From Chamaea fasciata (lineage: Eukaryota > Chordata > Aves > Passeriformes > Sylviidae), in assembly GCA_029207755.1 (NCBI GenBank), contig JARCOQ010000002.1, forward strand, positions 83,330,317-83,394,316: a stretch of 64,000 nt of DNA, in the 5' to 3' direction. The notes under the pieces are model-generated. The model made no database searches. It had not been told where the DNA came from and worked only from the letters and a program-made list of their open reading frames with translations. The position numbers and the translations under genes are program-made. Shown here one piece after another: positions 23,736 to 35,100 of this stretch (position 1 is its first letter; the number at the start of each line of letters is the position of its first letter).

Positions 23736-26700
23736 AATGTAGAAAATGCTAATGATTTTTGAATCTGAGCTGTGGGAGAAGAACTGTGAACACTAGTGGT
23801 GTCCAGCTCACCAGATCCTTGCCTGCACAGAGTACAAATCTAGAGTGTTCTTCTCATTTTGGGAACAGGCCTACCCACAATGGGTTAATGAGCTGACCTG
23901 GTGATTCGCCTGTTGGTAATGTTGCTGAATTGCTTAGTAAGGTAGATTGCGCTCCATTCCAGCATGTGGATATAACTGAAGTTTCTAGCTATTTGATCAG
24001 GAAGAAACATTTGAAGTACGACTTGACCCCAGGTTTCGAAACAGGTGTTACATTTTGATTTGTTTCCTGCCTACACAGTGTCCCAATTACCAGCTACTTG
24101 CAGGGTTGAGGAGTACCAAGAATATGCTAATAGGGTTTTTGAGCACTGCAGATGTCTTCCTCTACCAGCAGGGGGTCTTTGGGCCTTCCTAGGTTTCGGT
24201 TGCAGATGACCTTTTATCTTTGGATTAAGTGGTTGATCAAATTGCACCTCCAGCATTTCTGCAGAAGTATGAGGGGCACAGAGGGGTGTGCACTAGCCTC
24301 TCTATTCAAGGATGACTTTTGTTTTTAATGATTTTTTGTTTAAATCCATGCTATTTTTTTAATGATGTTTTTACAACTTTTCTTTCTGGAGCTTTCAGCC
24401 TTCAAGATTCCTTTATGCCCTAATTAGCTTTATTGTTTATATTACTCTCATTCTCTAATTAGAATAATCACATCACGGGGGAGTTGAGGCTCTTCTGCTT
24501 TTTCTCTAATTATTTTTGTTTTGTCAAGCCTGGCTGTTTCCTGCTGCTTATTCTTGTCCTTGTGTTTTTATTATCTGCAAATTGTTGTTGTCATGTACTA
24601 ATTGTTTTTACTTTATCTGAAGACCTTTTCCATTTTTACTGTCTTCGTCATTCTTGGCCATCTGTTCAGCTCCACAGTTCCATTTGAAAGTGACAGGACC
24701 TATACCAGAAAGTGGGGATAACAAAGTGTAAGAAGAAAGTGAAGGTGATGTCTAAGTGAAGATGTCTTTAATTAGTATTCTGGATTCTTCAGCTCAGGTT
24801 CTGTCACTTAAGCCACCTTCCACCTGACCTTTATACTTCCTTTCTTGCTGCCATTCCTGTGGTTGCCTTGCCCTTCAGCACCTTTTGCAAACTTGTTATT
24901 CACAGTAGTGGTGAAGAGCTGCTGAGGTGTGGATTGTCAGTGGATATACATATGCCTGTGTAGCATAAAGCAATGTTGGTGTCAACCCCTAACAATGACA
25001 ATAAAATTGAAGTTTTTATAGAAACTGTCTGGTTACTAGTCTCAGAATTTGCACATTAGGGGAAGAAAAAACAAAAGGAAGTGCAGAAAGGTTAAGAGTG
25101 CACAAGGTAAGGAAAGATCAGAACAGCACATATATATATTTTGAAGCCTTTTTTTTCCTGTGGAACAAGTGACATTGTGTTTAAAAGTAGAAACAGCTAA
25201 GTGGTCTTTTCATGAGTCAAATTTCTGAACGCACACATCAGAATTGTTATTAAAATTGCCCCCTTAGGATGCAGACTTTGGGTATAGTAGGATGCTGGGA
25301 TTAGCCAGGAGTGTATCAGCAATGCTTGGTAAGTACACATTTAAAGTCCTGGTGGTGTTCTTGCTATGCCTATGGGTTCCATTAGGTAGCCTTTTACATT
25401 GAAAGCTGTGATGAGATTAGAAGAGCACTTATTTCAAAATACCAGTTTTTCCACTTAGACTTTTTTTCATGTGAATGATTTTCTGCTTAAAAAAGGAAGC
25501 ACTTTGATAGCTACGAAGTCTGCAATCATCTCTTCACAGACGAAGTGCCAGTAGCACCTGAGTTGTAAACTGCCCAACATTTGACCTGAGCTACTGGGTA
25601 ATGATATCTCTCTAACTCATTCACTTTCTTCAGTTGAGACTGAAAATAAGTGGCTTACACCAGAGTTTGAATGAGCATTGTGGCCACTCATGATTGAAAT
25701 AACCATATCCAATTGCTCTGCACCTAAGCACATCTTCTGACTGAAAACACTACTGAACAAACAAGCCGAAGCAGTACCTGGAGGTTTTAATTTTACAAAG
25801 TCAAAGTTCAGACACAGCTCTACAAATTGCAAGAAACTTCACTGTCTTCCATTGTGTTACAAAGTCAAATACTCAGATCCTTATTTTTGAGCTGTCCTTG
25901 TATTTAGAAGATTGAATGACCAGTCACTGTTGTGTATTTGTTTAGGAGTCTGTGGTTTTATCATTTCTTTCCCCTCACAGTCCAGCAATAGTAGAAGAAA
26001 TTTTGGGTTTCCTCTAAGTGGGTTTCCTCTGGGTGTATTGAGATCTGCATTTTGGCTGTCTGTCTAGCATATTTCTTCAAGAATTTCTGGTGGTGGGGGG
26101 CTACGGTTTTGAATGAAATAAATCTGAGTGTACTTGACTAATGTTGACTTTGATCGGTAATGTCTCTGAAAGAGCCTGGTCATGGGAAAATGTTCTAAAA
26201 TGGCTCAATTATTTAGTCTCTCCCAGGAGCCTGCCCCAAAGACAGACCTCTGTGATTGTGATTGATTGTCGTCAACTGCTTCTTAAGTTTGAGGATTTAT
26301 AATTCAGCAAAAAGCTCCTTCACAATGCCAAGCTGCAATATGGCAAGAAGCAGCTTACGGTCTGTTTAGTTATCTGCAACACCAGGACCAAGACTTGACA
26401 AACTATTTGGAAGGAATTGTGCTGCAGAAATGAAGTACTTGTATTCAGATTTTCTTCTCCAATACCAAGAGTAGCAATGGTACTGTAGAGATTAGTGGAT
26501 TTGTAGAAGGTGATCCATGTCTCAAATAACATTAATGGGAAATAAATTCTTCTGTTATCTTGTATTTTATGAAGTGTGCTAGTGTAATCTTATGTGAATG
26601 AGTCCCCTGTGAGTATAAGGAAGTAGCTACCATGACTAGTTCAAAGTTAATGAATGAAAGCCCTAATTTAGGTCAACACAATTCTTAAAGAGTATTTAAC

Positions 26701-26793
26701 TAATTAGATGGACTTCTAGAAAAATATTCTGTAGATCTGTAGAGAATAATTTTACTGCAGACTTACTATTCTGTTTTTTTTCTCCCTCTGAAG

Positions 26794-26892
26794 ATATCAC
26801 TTCAATTTTTCAAAATTATTCAGCTTGAGGTCAAAACCTTCTGTTTTTACAGAGAAGACACCACTACTGAAGGTTTCCTCAGAGGAAAATGG
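26794..26892 (+). CDS. OCA2: OCA2 exon 3: dileucine sorting motif
   Basis: The acceptor CTCCCTCTGAAG precedes 26794 and the donor GG|GTGAGT follows 26892. The 99 nt equal the human exon length inferred from known boundaries. The exon completes Arg90 and codes residues 91-122 plus two bases of Gly123. Residues 102-115 (Arg-Ser-Lys-Pro-Ser-Val-Phe-Thr-Glu-Lys-Thr-Pro-Leu-Leu) match human RSKDSCFTENTPLL. Glu110-Lys-Thr-Pro-Leu-Leu115 is the acidic dileucine signal that directs the protein to melanosomes. A shorter exon starting at an internal AG (26852) is possible on local signal alone, but the homology extends upstream of it, so I chose the longer exon. Confidence 0.94.
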
Positions 26893-27497
26893 GTGAGTTA
26901 CTTTCATTTTTCTCAAAATATTTTTTTTCCTAAGTTCCTTTCTATTTAATTGCATGTGGTTCTTTCTTATATCCTAACACCAAATCTGTTGGGAAATAAA
27001 GTGAATAGCTGGGGCTGTGAGCACAAAATTACTCTGGAGGACCTTGGTAGCAGAGAAGGGGCAGAAAAAAGGGTAGGGAAGGATGTAAGGTGTGAGATCA
27101 GGGTGATTAGAGAGCCCTAAGCATAGACAGCTGCAGGTTCTGTGCTCTTATTTTCTTCATGGGCTGTTACATAAAGGGCACTGAATGACACAGCAGAACC
27201 ATAGGGAAGGTCCTGATGATGGAGCTTACACACCAAATCCTGAAGTACATCTGCCTGGTGTATCAGAGAACTGGTGCTCTCGGGTTCACCTGAACGTCAT
27301 GGAGTCTTTGTTCTTGCTCCCCAGTCTACCTAGCTGTGTCACCAAGGGGAGCTTGGTCTGTACTGAATAAGTCTCTTTCTATGAAATTTTCCATAAATAT
27401 CTGAGTGGACATAAGGATCTGCAAGGTCAGTTGCATCTACTACGTGTTGAAATAAAACACTGTTTTGTTTTATATGTTTACTGAAAATGTGTGACAG
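26893..27497 (+). other. OCA2: OCA2 intron 3 (605 bp)
   Basis: GTGAGT...GTGTGACAG intron with no recognised repeat or gene. The acceptor has a poor pyrimidine tract directly before the AG. Confidence 0.85.
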
Positions 27498-27686
27498 GTT
27501 GCAGTGTATGGCTCTTCATAATCCAGATTTTACCACAGATGATGATTCATGGGACAACAGCTCTGCAGAATTTGAGCAAAGGTTTCAACTGGAAAGTGAA
27601 ATGACAAGTTTTTCCAGATCTGCTTCTTCTGAGAAATATGAAATCTTGGACAACCTTCATGTCAAGTTCAATTTATCAAAGATGAG
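27498..27686 (+). CDS. OCA2: OCA2 exon 4: end of cytosolic N-terminus
   Basis: The 189-nt exon (same as human by inferred boundaries) completes Gly123 and runs to two bases of Arg186. Conserved landmarks are His-Asn-Pro-Asp-Phe (130-134), Ser-Trp-Asp-Asn-Ser-Ser-Ala (140-146), Ser-Ala-Ser-Ser-Glu-Lys (164-169) and Leu-Ser-Lys-Met-Arg (182-186). The second human dileucine (Glu-Lys-Gly-Asp-Leu-Leu) is Glu-Lys-Tyr-Glu-Ile-Leu here. The donor is GATGAG|GTCTGA, weak because +3 is C, but the human junction falls at the same base. The acceptor could slide to a nearby AG at 27503-27504; the first AG keeps the conserved Gly and the frame. Confidence 0.93.
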
Positions 27687-30600
27687 GTCTGAATTCAAGC
27701 AATTTTTCTTTAATTTCTGCATGTATTTGTTTTTATGCACAGATGTCTAGAAAATTATTTATTTATATAAATTAATAAAATAAGACTCCATATTTAGACT
27801 GTATCTTGCCACTGATAGTTTGAAATTGATTACAAAATCTCCATAATGATCAATAGCCCCTTGTTCTAACAAGTATCAGTCATAGCACCTATTCTAAATT
27901 TGTTATTAAATACCTTCTATATTGCTTTTAACTTTTCTTTGAAACCATTTTTAAAAGCTCTGTGATTGATTCTACAGCATTTTTTCTTCAGTGTTTTGTT
28001 GCTTCACTTTAATTAAAATATACACGTAAAAGTTCTTCAGTAGTCATTACAGTAGCTTTTCACACAAAGCAAAATGTAACTGAACATTTTCCCATCTTGG
28101 ACAGCATTAATATATTTCACTCTTTACCCCAAAGTAGTCTTTTACGTCATTTAGGCATGGAGGAAATCAAATCTGTTAATATATTAAAAGAAAGCAATAT
28201 GATAAGAGCTTAACTTCAAATTTTCTGAGGATATTTTTGCTGGGGATTTAACTAGCAAAACCTCTAATCTTGGATACTAATTCCCTCTTCCCTTTCCAGA
28301 GGTTCAAAGCTTTTTCTAGTTTGTTTTGGTGTCTGTAGACAGCTCTGCAGGGTTTCCAAGGAGCCCAGCACTCCAGGTCGACATCTCCTTTCTGATCTGC
28401 CATGTCTATCCAGCGGAATGTCAGTGCATCTTTTCCCAGTCTGTATGTTGTCTTAGCTCATCACTTCACAGTTGTTTTCTTCTCATTGTGCATATGGTAT
28501 TGTGCTCTCCTGCTCTGCTGGTGAACAAATGGAGCTGGAGAATTCCAATTACTGCAATTAGTGCAATGTGAACACATGCAAAGGAGTTTGGCAGGTGTTT
28601 TTTCTTCACATTTGTGGTAGATTTCCCTGGTATTTGATGGAACAAAGGTATCGATTGGGAGCATGAAATCCATTGTTTCCAGGTTCATAATCTGGGGAGG
28701 AGCATGTTTCTCTGGCAGAACTTCCCTTGAAATATTTTCACTGCTATAGTACATTTGGGATCAGCTCCTTGGCTGTTGTAAACCAGCATAACACTGCTGA
28801 GATAGCAAATGAAGCTAAACTGCCCAGCACCATATGCAGATCAGATCAAAAATCATTTGGCTTAGAAGAGGGGGTGAAATTATTCATAGATTTATACTCC
28901 AAGCATTTCCAACTGAAGTCAGATAGGACTGGAGTGCTGGAGGCATATATCAGCATAGGATTTGGCACAGGGCTTGTACTTGTATGGCTGTGCCAGATTA
29001 GCACTGTAGGAAGAGACAGATTGCAAACCACGGGTGAGTCAAAAGCTGATCAGGTCTCAAATGTAAGCCGTTAAAATTGCTGCTTCCCTAATACAAAATG
29101 CCATGAAAACAAACAGACAGGAGGAAAAGACCCTTCTAAATTCTCTATTTATTAAAACCATTTCCAAAACCTTGTTTTTATTATATCTTGCCAGCTCCTT
29201 TGGATGAGCTTCTATTATTTACAAACAAGTGGTTATTAATTTATAAATGCCTAATTAACATTTTCTTTCACTTGTGTCTTAAAATCAAGGGTTTTTTAAT
29301 AATAATTTTTAAGTATTGTTATAAGTTGTAAGCCCAAAATGCAAACAAAAAATATAAAGTACATAAAAATTAGACCAGTCTGGATTATTATTTATTAATT
29401 CATAACATAATAAATTCTCAAAATTACAGACTGAAACTGTAATGTAGAGATGGGCAGAATTGACAAGCAGGATAGAGGATCTATGACTAAGGTGGCACTA
29501 AGTATTTTTCATAAATACATAATACCAAAAGAAGTTATCAGTAATGAAGTGCTGATAATGGCTTGTGTCGTCATTCCTTTCTTTGCATGCCTGTATTACT
29601 TTCTTCCTCTCTCTGCCATCTTGCTTTTCAGTAGAGCAGGGCTACTTGGAATTTCTAGAAGCCACCTAACTGGCTTCTTTCTCCTCTTCTCTGCCTTCTC
29701 TAGATTTTCATGCTGTGCAAAGTTTAGGTAAAGTTGTTACCACTTGTATTTAATTGAGGACTGTAGCCCCTTTGTACTAGTTTGTGGCAACGTGTTTTTA
29801 TTAGCTGCTGGTTTTTATTAGCTGCTCTTTGGAAAATTCTAAAGGGGGGGGGAACTTTGGAAAACGGTCTTTTTGGAAAAAATGGGTCTACAGTCATTTA
29901 TGTTGCTTTTTGTCAATTAATTGATTTAGGGATTTATTTCCACCGTGTTTAAAAATGGTTTCCAACATTCTTCAGATTATTCTGCTTTAATATTTTTTTT
30001 CCTGTAGCATCTGTTAGTGCAACTTTTTATTGCATTTTTCCTTTTTCAACTAATTATCCTGGTGACTTGAAATATTTTCCTTCTTGCTTGTCATCAAGTT
30101 TAAATCAAGCCTTGCATTTGTCATTCTGTCAGAAAAACAAGGTTTGAATGTTTACTTTTGAAAAAAAGACCAGTACTGATACTGACAGTATTGATGCTTT
30201 CAAAATGAAAATACGTAACAAGGTCAAATCAACAGAAAGGCTTCTGTAAATGCAAGTATCAGTATAACATATTGATGGGCAGTCAGAAAAATTTTAGTTG
30301 AGTTGTCTTTTGAGTAAGATTTAAAAATGATAAATTAAAATGCTAAATCTTAAGATTTCTTTCTCAAGACCATGCATTTTCAATATCCATGTTTTAATTT
30401 GGAGTTATTCTTGCCTAAGCCCCTCAGTAGTAAGCTTGGACAATTTAGAATATTTTATGACATCTCATTTCCAGAACAGGGTATTCCTTCAGTGGGCACA
30501 GAGGTGCTGTGGAAAAAAATTTGGTTTTGTTAGCAGATTTATGCTCGTGAAGTATATTTGATTTTAAAAGATACTGTTAAACCCAGAAGGTTCTTAAAGT

Positions 30601-31112
30601 TTTTGTCTTCAAACTGCTTTTTCCTAATACTTTTTGGGGTGTGTATTGTACATCCAGTTTTGAGGAAGTCACTCATGACACCGTCTGTCTCTGCAACAAG
30701 CTGTGCTTTCAGCACAGCCATGCCACCTCCCTGCGATGGCAGAGCTCCTTTGCCTCCCTGGGAGAGACAAGATGGAGGTGAGGGGGTCTGGGTCTGCCAG
30801 GAGCCAGCAGCAGTAGTGGTTCCAGCATCCAGAACAAGCTCATTCTGCAGCCTTCCCTTAGATTTTCAAAGGGGCAAATCCTCCTTCCTGTGCACTGAGA
30901 TCCATCTGGCAGCAGAGATGGTGCAGGAGCCCTTGTAGTCACTTCCCAAGCCCCTGCTGACCTTGCTTTGTGCTGTCTGTACTCTGAGGTCAGATACTAT
31001 CACCCATAAGTGCTTACCATGATGTTTCTGAAATGTCAGAGCTGTTAAGAGAATTAAAAAATGTTGTTTTTAAACTAGCCAGATAGTAAATACATGCTTC
31101 CTTGTTTTTCAG
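27687..31112 (+). other. OCA2: OCA2 intron 4 (3.4 kb)
   Basis: GT...AG intron (GTCTGA ... CTTGTTTTTCAG). It holds a 17-bp-period duplication at 29794-29826 and a GC-richer stretch at 30700-30950 that I cannot assign. No coding exon or known mobile element is seen. Confidence 0.85.
29794..29826 (+). repeat. Two copies of a 16-bp unit
   Basis: GTTTTTATTAGCTGCT occurs at 29794-29809 and again at 29811-29826, a perfect tandem duplication with a 1-bp spacer. Confidence 0.95.
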
Positions 31113-31170
31113 ATACTGTCTAAAATTCCTGAAAGTTTCAGGCCTCTTTATCTTTGTAGTTGTCTGCTCT
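31113..31170 (+). CDS. OCA2: OCA2 exon 5: first membrane span
   Basis: A 58-nt exon, the human length (c.516-573 from memory), with acceptor TTGTTTTTCAG and donor TCT|GTAAGT. It completes Arg186 and codes residues 187-205. Leu-Lys-Val-Ser-Gly-Leu-Phe-Ile-Phe-Val-Val-Val-Cys-Ser aligns with human LKVMGLFAFVVLCS. The hydrophobic run 194-209, continuing into exon 6, is the first transmembrane helix, which puts the following loop in the melanosome lumen. Confidence 0.95.
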
Positions 31171-32046
31171 GTAAGTATTGAATTTATAGTCCTGCCCTGG
31201 CCCCTATTTCTTTAGAATTAGTTCAGAATGAGCGATGATATTTTCTTTTAGCACGCAAAATGTCTAAAGGCAAAAATGACGATGCTGTGCATGGCTTCAT
31301 GCACAATCAGACTCCTATTTGGCGCACTAGTGTGCACCAAATCTCAGGACAATGTGGTTGGGTAAGCAGTTGAGTTGGAGGAAGAGACACCTTAAACCCA
31401 AATCTGTAGGTCACTTAAGGATGCTTATTGAATTTAGGATGGATCTTTTGATCCTGCCACCTGAGGAATGCTCATAGGGAAAGCTGTGCTGGGGAGGGTG
31501 CTGCAGCAATGGCAGCGCTTCACACTGTCAAAGGCAGAAGGTGGTGGGAAGGTTGGCACCCCCTTCAGGTGGCTGAAGTGCTGCCCTCCCTTAAAAAAAA
31601 ATCTTCAAAATCAGCAGTCTTAGACTGAAAGTGTAGAGAAAAATTTCAAAAAGTTGGAGTTTGTTTTTTTTAGCGGCTGGGAGAAACTCCTTTTTGGGTT
31701 GCAGGGCTTCTGTGCTGGGAAGAAAATAGATGACACTGCATTTCCTCAGGTATGGGTGTTGCTTTCCAGACAGATCATGAAGATTACAATTTTGTCCTAA
31801 GAGACACTTCAAAGAAGTGCATAAAATATGTGACTGTCTGTAAATTAACAGAAGGAATATTACTTACCCTTGTTAAGTATCCCAGGAATGCTTTTCAACT
31901 GTGGTGGAATTATACCTAAAAATACTGAATCTTACAACTGAATGTGCAATTTGAAAGAGCCTTTTATAAGTATTTGAGATAGGTTTAGCAGGTCTTTTGC
32001 AGTTCTTGTGTTACTAATGAATGTTTATTTTTTATTCTTGCCCTAG
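31171..32046 (+). other. OCA2: OCA2 intron 5 (876 bp)
   Basis: GTAAGT...TTGCCCTAG intron. Nothing else recognised. Confidence 0.85.
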
Positions 32047-32119
32047 ATTTTATTTGGCATTTATCCAGATCAAGGTATGCCATGGCAGATGTTGGCCGTG
32101 TCACCTCTGGAAAGCTTCT
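32047..32119 (+). CDS. OCA2: OCA2 exon 6: end of first span, lumenal loop start
   Basis: A 73-nt exon, the human length (c.574-646 from memory). It codes residues 206-229 and one base of Ser230. Ile-Leu-Phe-Gly-Ile-Tyr-Pro-Asp-Gln-Gly (206-215) and Ala-Val-Ser-Pro-Leu-Glu (222-227) match human ILFSLYPDQG and ALSPLE. The donor TTCT|GTATCC is weak, yet the base where it splits the codon is the same as in human. The human sequon Asn-Tyr-Ser after Leu-Glu is absent here (Ser-Phe-Ser). Confidence 0.93.
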
Positions 32120-35100
32120 GTATCCTTTCACTGAAAAAAACCTGGTCTGAAGTTTCATTGATAAAGTAGTTGAAAGGGTGTGTATTTTCTGTCTTACACC
32201 CTGAGAGGATTGGGTGTCCCCAGAGCCTTGGCTGCCTTTAGACTTGTCCTTTGACACAGGCCCAAGTTGTACTGAATGGCACCTGTCTGGGGTCAAGCAA
32301 CTGTTTAGAAGAACAAGTAACAGAACAACCCCAAATAAATATTATTCATTATAGGTGAATACAGATCTGAATGTGAAAAGTCTTTGGGGGATGAACATTC
32401 AGTTAGTAAACAAACAAAACCTTCTGCAAATGAATTACATTTCTTCTTCCCGCTACATTTCTAGTTTAATCAGTCTGGTCTGAAATCTCCTTGACTCTTA
32501 TTGCACTAGTGTTAAAAGAAGATGCACCTATAGAGGCATTTTCCAAGCTCCTGCAAGGTGTCTTGTTTTGAATATGTGCAGGAGGTTTTCATTTTTGAAA
32601 CGCTTTGTTCTTCTATATAACTGGTCAGTTCCATAGCTTTGAGCAGGCAGAGTCCATTTTAAATAGATTTAATTATTAGCATTCTCACTGACACTAGTAT
32701 CGATAATGACACTCTATAATGCACTAATTAGTAGGGTAAATGAGGAAGAAAATGTTAGTGCTCTAGGGCAATTTAAAATTTGAGATTGTGTTTTGGAGGG
32801 AAGCAAATGGACTTTCAGTAGGACCAATGACAATTTCAACTGTAAATTCCCATCAATATCCTGTTCACATCAGTGTTTTTGGTCCTTCATGAAATTGTTG
32901 TTGAAAGCTCCTTTGGTGTTGTGGTGTTGAACAGCACCATAGCTGTCACAGCCTTATCTGCCAAACAAGGATAAATTGGAAGTGAGTATTTAAGTTCAAG
33001 TTTTAGTCAACTGTCATAGCATAAATTGAGGGTTTCCTCTCTCTCCAGACTTGGGTTGGACCTATAGCTGTTGCATTGTATGCATTAACTCTGCAAGCAA
33101 ATATTCCCTTTGTTTCAGGGAGCTGCAGTTGGGACTGGATTTTAGACAAATAGGTGTTCCTGTATTTCACATTTTACCTATCATCTCAGGAGACTTTGAG
33201 ACAAGTAGCTGTCAGACAGTCAGAATATAGCACTTCCATTTCTTACTTGACAAACCCAAAGCTAAAGCTCTTTAGTTTGTGTAATGCATCTTGAAAACTG
33301 GAAGTTTCATCTGCTGTCTGATGTCACTGAGCTGGGGGAAAAGTGAGAGGCAAGCAATTCAGCAAAGCCATGCTTCTTTTTCCAGGCGATGTGGTAATTC
33401 AAGCAGAAAAGTTAAGGAGAAAGATTGCATTTTTAAAAGAGTTTTGGAAAAGGCACCAGAAATCCTGAATATCCTCTTACTGATGATGTCAGTTTCTATT
33501 TGCACAGCAGTAAGTTCATGTGGTTGTCTTCCATTTTATTGAATAGTGGAGAAAGTATTCCACTTCTTGGTTAGGCCTAGGTAACGTTAACCATTCAGAC
33601 GGCAGTGCTGAAGATGCAATTTATGCTGGCTGACAGACTGCAGTACTCCCAGTGGACATTACCTGCTACTCTCTGAATTAGTATAAGAATTTAATGGTAG
33701 GTTTGCAGGTGTGCTGCAGTAGTCCTTGTCACACAGCCCTTGCACATTATTGTATCAGACTTTGGGTGGAAAAGAAGTATCTTAACTCATATGATTCAAA
33801 TTATGCAAATGAACACACTTATTGATTCTGCTTCAGAAGCTGTTTAGAAGTGTTGAATAGGTACTAACCACTATATATATATTATTTTTTTAATATTTTG
33901 AACTCCTTCCTCTCAGTTCTGTTCCTTTCCAAAAATGCCCAAGCACATTGATGTGTTATGAATGTGCTCATATATATAATGTATCTCCATACACTAGAAA
34001 AGCAAAACAAAGTGTGAAATATTTCTAAAAACCACGTCAAGCAATTACTTTTGGACTTTGTGTCTTCTGTCATCCTGGTGTCACTTGGATAGTTTTGGTT
34101 TTTTTCTGCCATGCCCATGAGATCTCAGGTTTGCTCAGAGGCAGGACTTTTCTTCTCTGATGCTGGGGGGGCCTTCATTAACTGGTGTGGAGGTGACCTG
34201 CTTTTCAAATGACATCTCTCTTTGTGTTGCTATACCTTTATCTCTGGTTTGGTTTTACTCTAGCTGATTTTCTTCCCATTACCTTTTTTTTATTAGCCTA
34301 TGTGTATCTCCCATTGCTTTGTCCATCCCCGTGGGTACAAACCTGCTATGTGACACTGAGGTGTGCTGGCTGCAGATTCTGGAAACAACATCTTGCCTCT
34401 AATGAATTAATAGAAGCTTTCTGTAATTTTGTGTGTGGTTGGTTCAGTCTTTTTCTAATACTGATTTCCCTATAGGCACCAGAAATAAATTAATTTTATT
34501 ACAGTTTTTCAAAATATTGCTAATGTCTCACTTTGAACATAAAAATTTGGGATTTATTGGTTTTTAAATTATAAGTCAGTTCTATAATACCAGAAAGAAG
34601 TAAGTTAATACTGAAGCCTGACTAAAGGACTCTTTCTGCAAAAAGCAAGATTCAATATCACTGTTGATGTAAAATGTGTGAAACATTTTCAGAACTTTTT
34701 TCCAAAGGCTGTATGTTAAGAGAAGAACATTTTTAATTATCAAGATGATAGAAGAAGAGAGACAGAGTCTGAATAAATTCCAGCATATCTTTGTTTAATT
34801 ACATGTACCTCTTCTAATACATGAGCATTCTTACCTTTTCTTAGCTCTTTGGCCATTTAGACCTTCAGGAAATGTCTCTCTATTAACTCTTCTTATTCTC
34901 CATTAACTCTTCTTATTCTTCTCCACAATTTACGTATGTTTTCAGATTTGAATAATTTTCAGGAGTGCTAAATATACTTTGTGTTCATTCCTTTGTTTCT
35001 AATAACTACTGCCCTGATCTAAGCAAATTTTGAACTTTAGCCCAGCAGTAGGGAACGGACAACTGGAGCAGAACTAGACATTAACTTTTTGACTTGAACT

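Larger units (their letters stand above)
6119..26793 (+). other. OCA2: OCA2 intron 2 (20.7 kb)
   Basis: GT...AG intron (GTAAGA ... CTCCCTCTGAAG). It holds a CR1 fragment at 21431-21945, a probable short CR1 tail near 23700, short tandem duplications and many A or T runs. Stretches at 8600-9470 and 20720-20960 are less AT-rich but match nothing I know. I see no further coding exon: a frame at 6445-6584 with AG before and GT after was considered and rejected because exon 2 joins exon 3 directly in frame. MITF-type CATGTGA sites occur near 14787 and 22468. Confidence 0.85.

Noticed and set aside
26853..26892. A short 40-nt version of exon 3 using the internal AG at 26851-26852.
   Set aside because: Homology to human SKDSCFTE extends upstream of this AG, and the longer exon has the human length of 99 nt.
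27687..27750. Read-through of exon 4 past its donor adds a hydrophobic tail that could look like a membrane span.
   Set aside because: The weak GTCTGA donor is at the homologous base, and exon 5 restores the conserved first span in frame.
30558..30938. A 126-codon + strand frame in intron 4.
   Set aside because: No recognisable domain; low-complexity hydrophobic start and Pro/Ser-rich end in a GC-richer stretch. Most likely chance.
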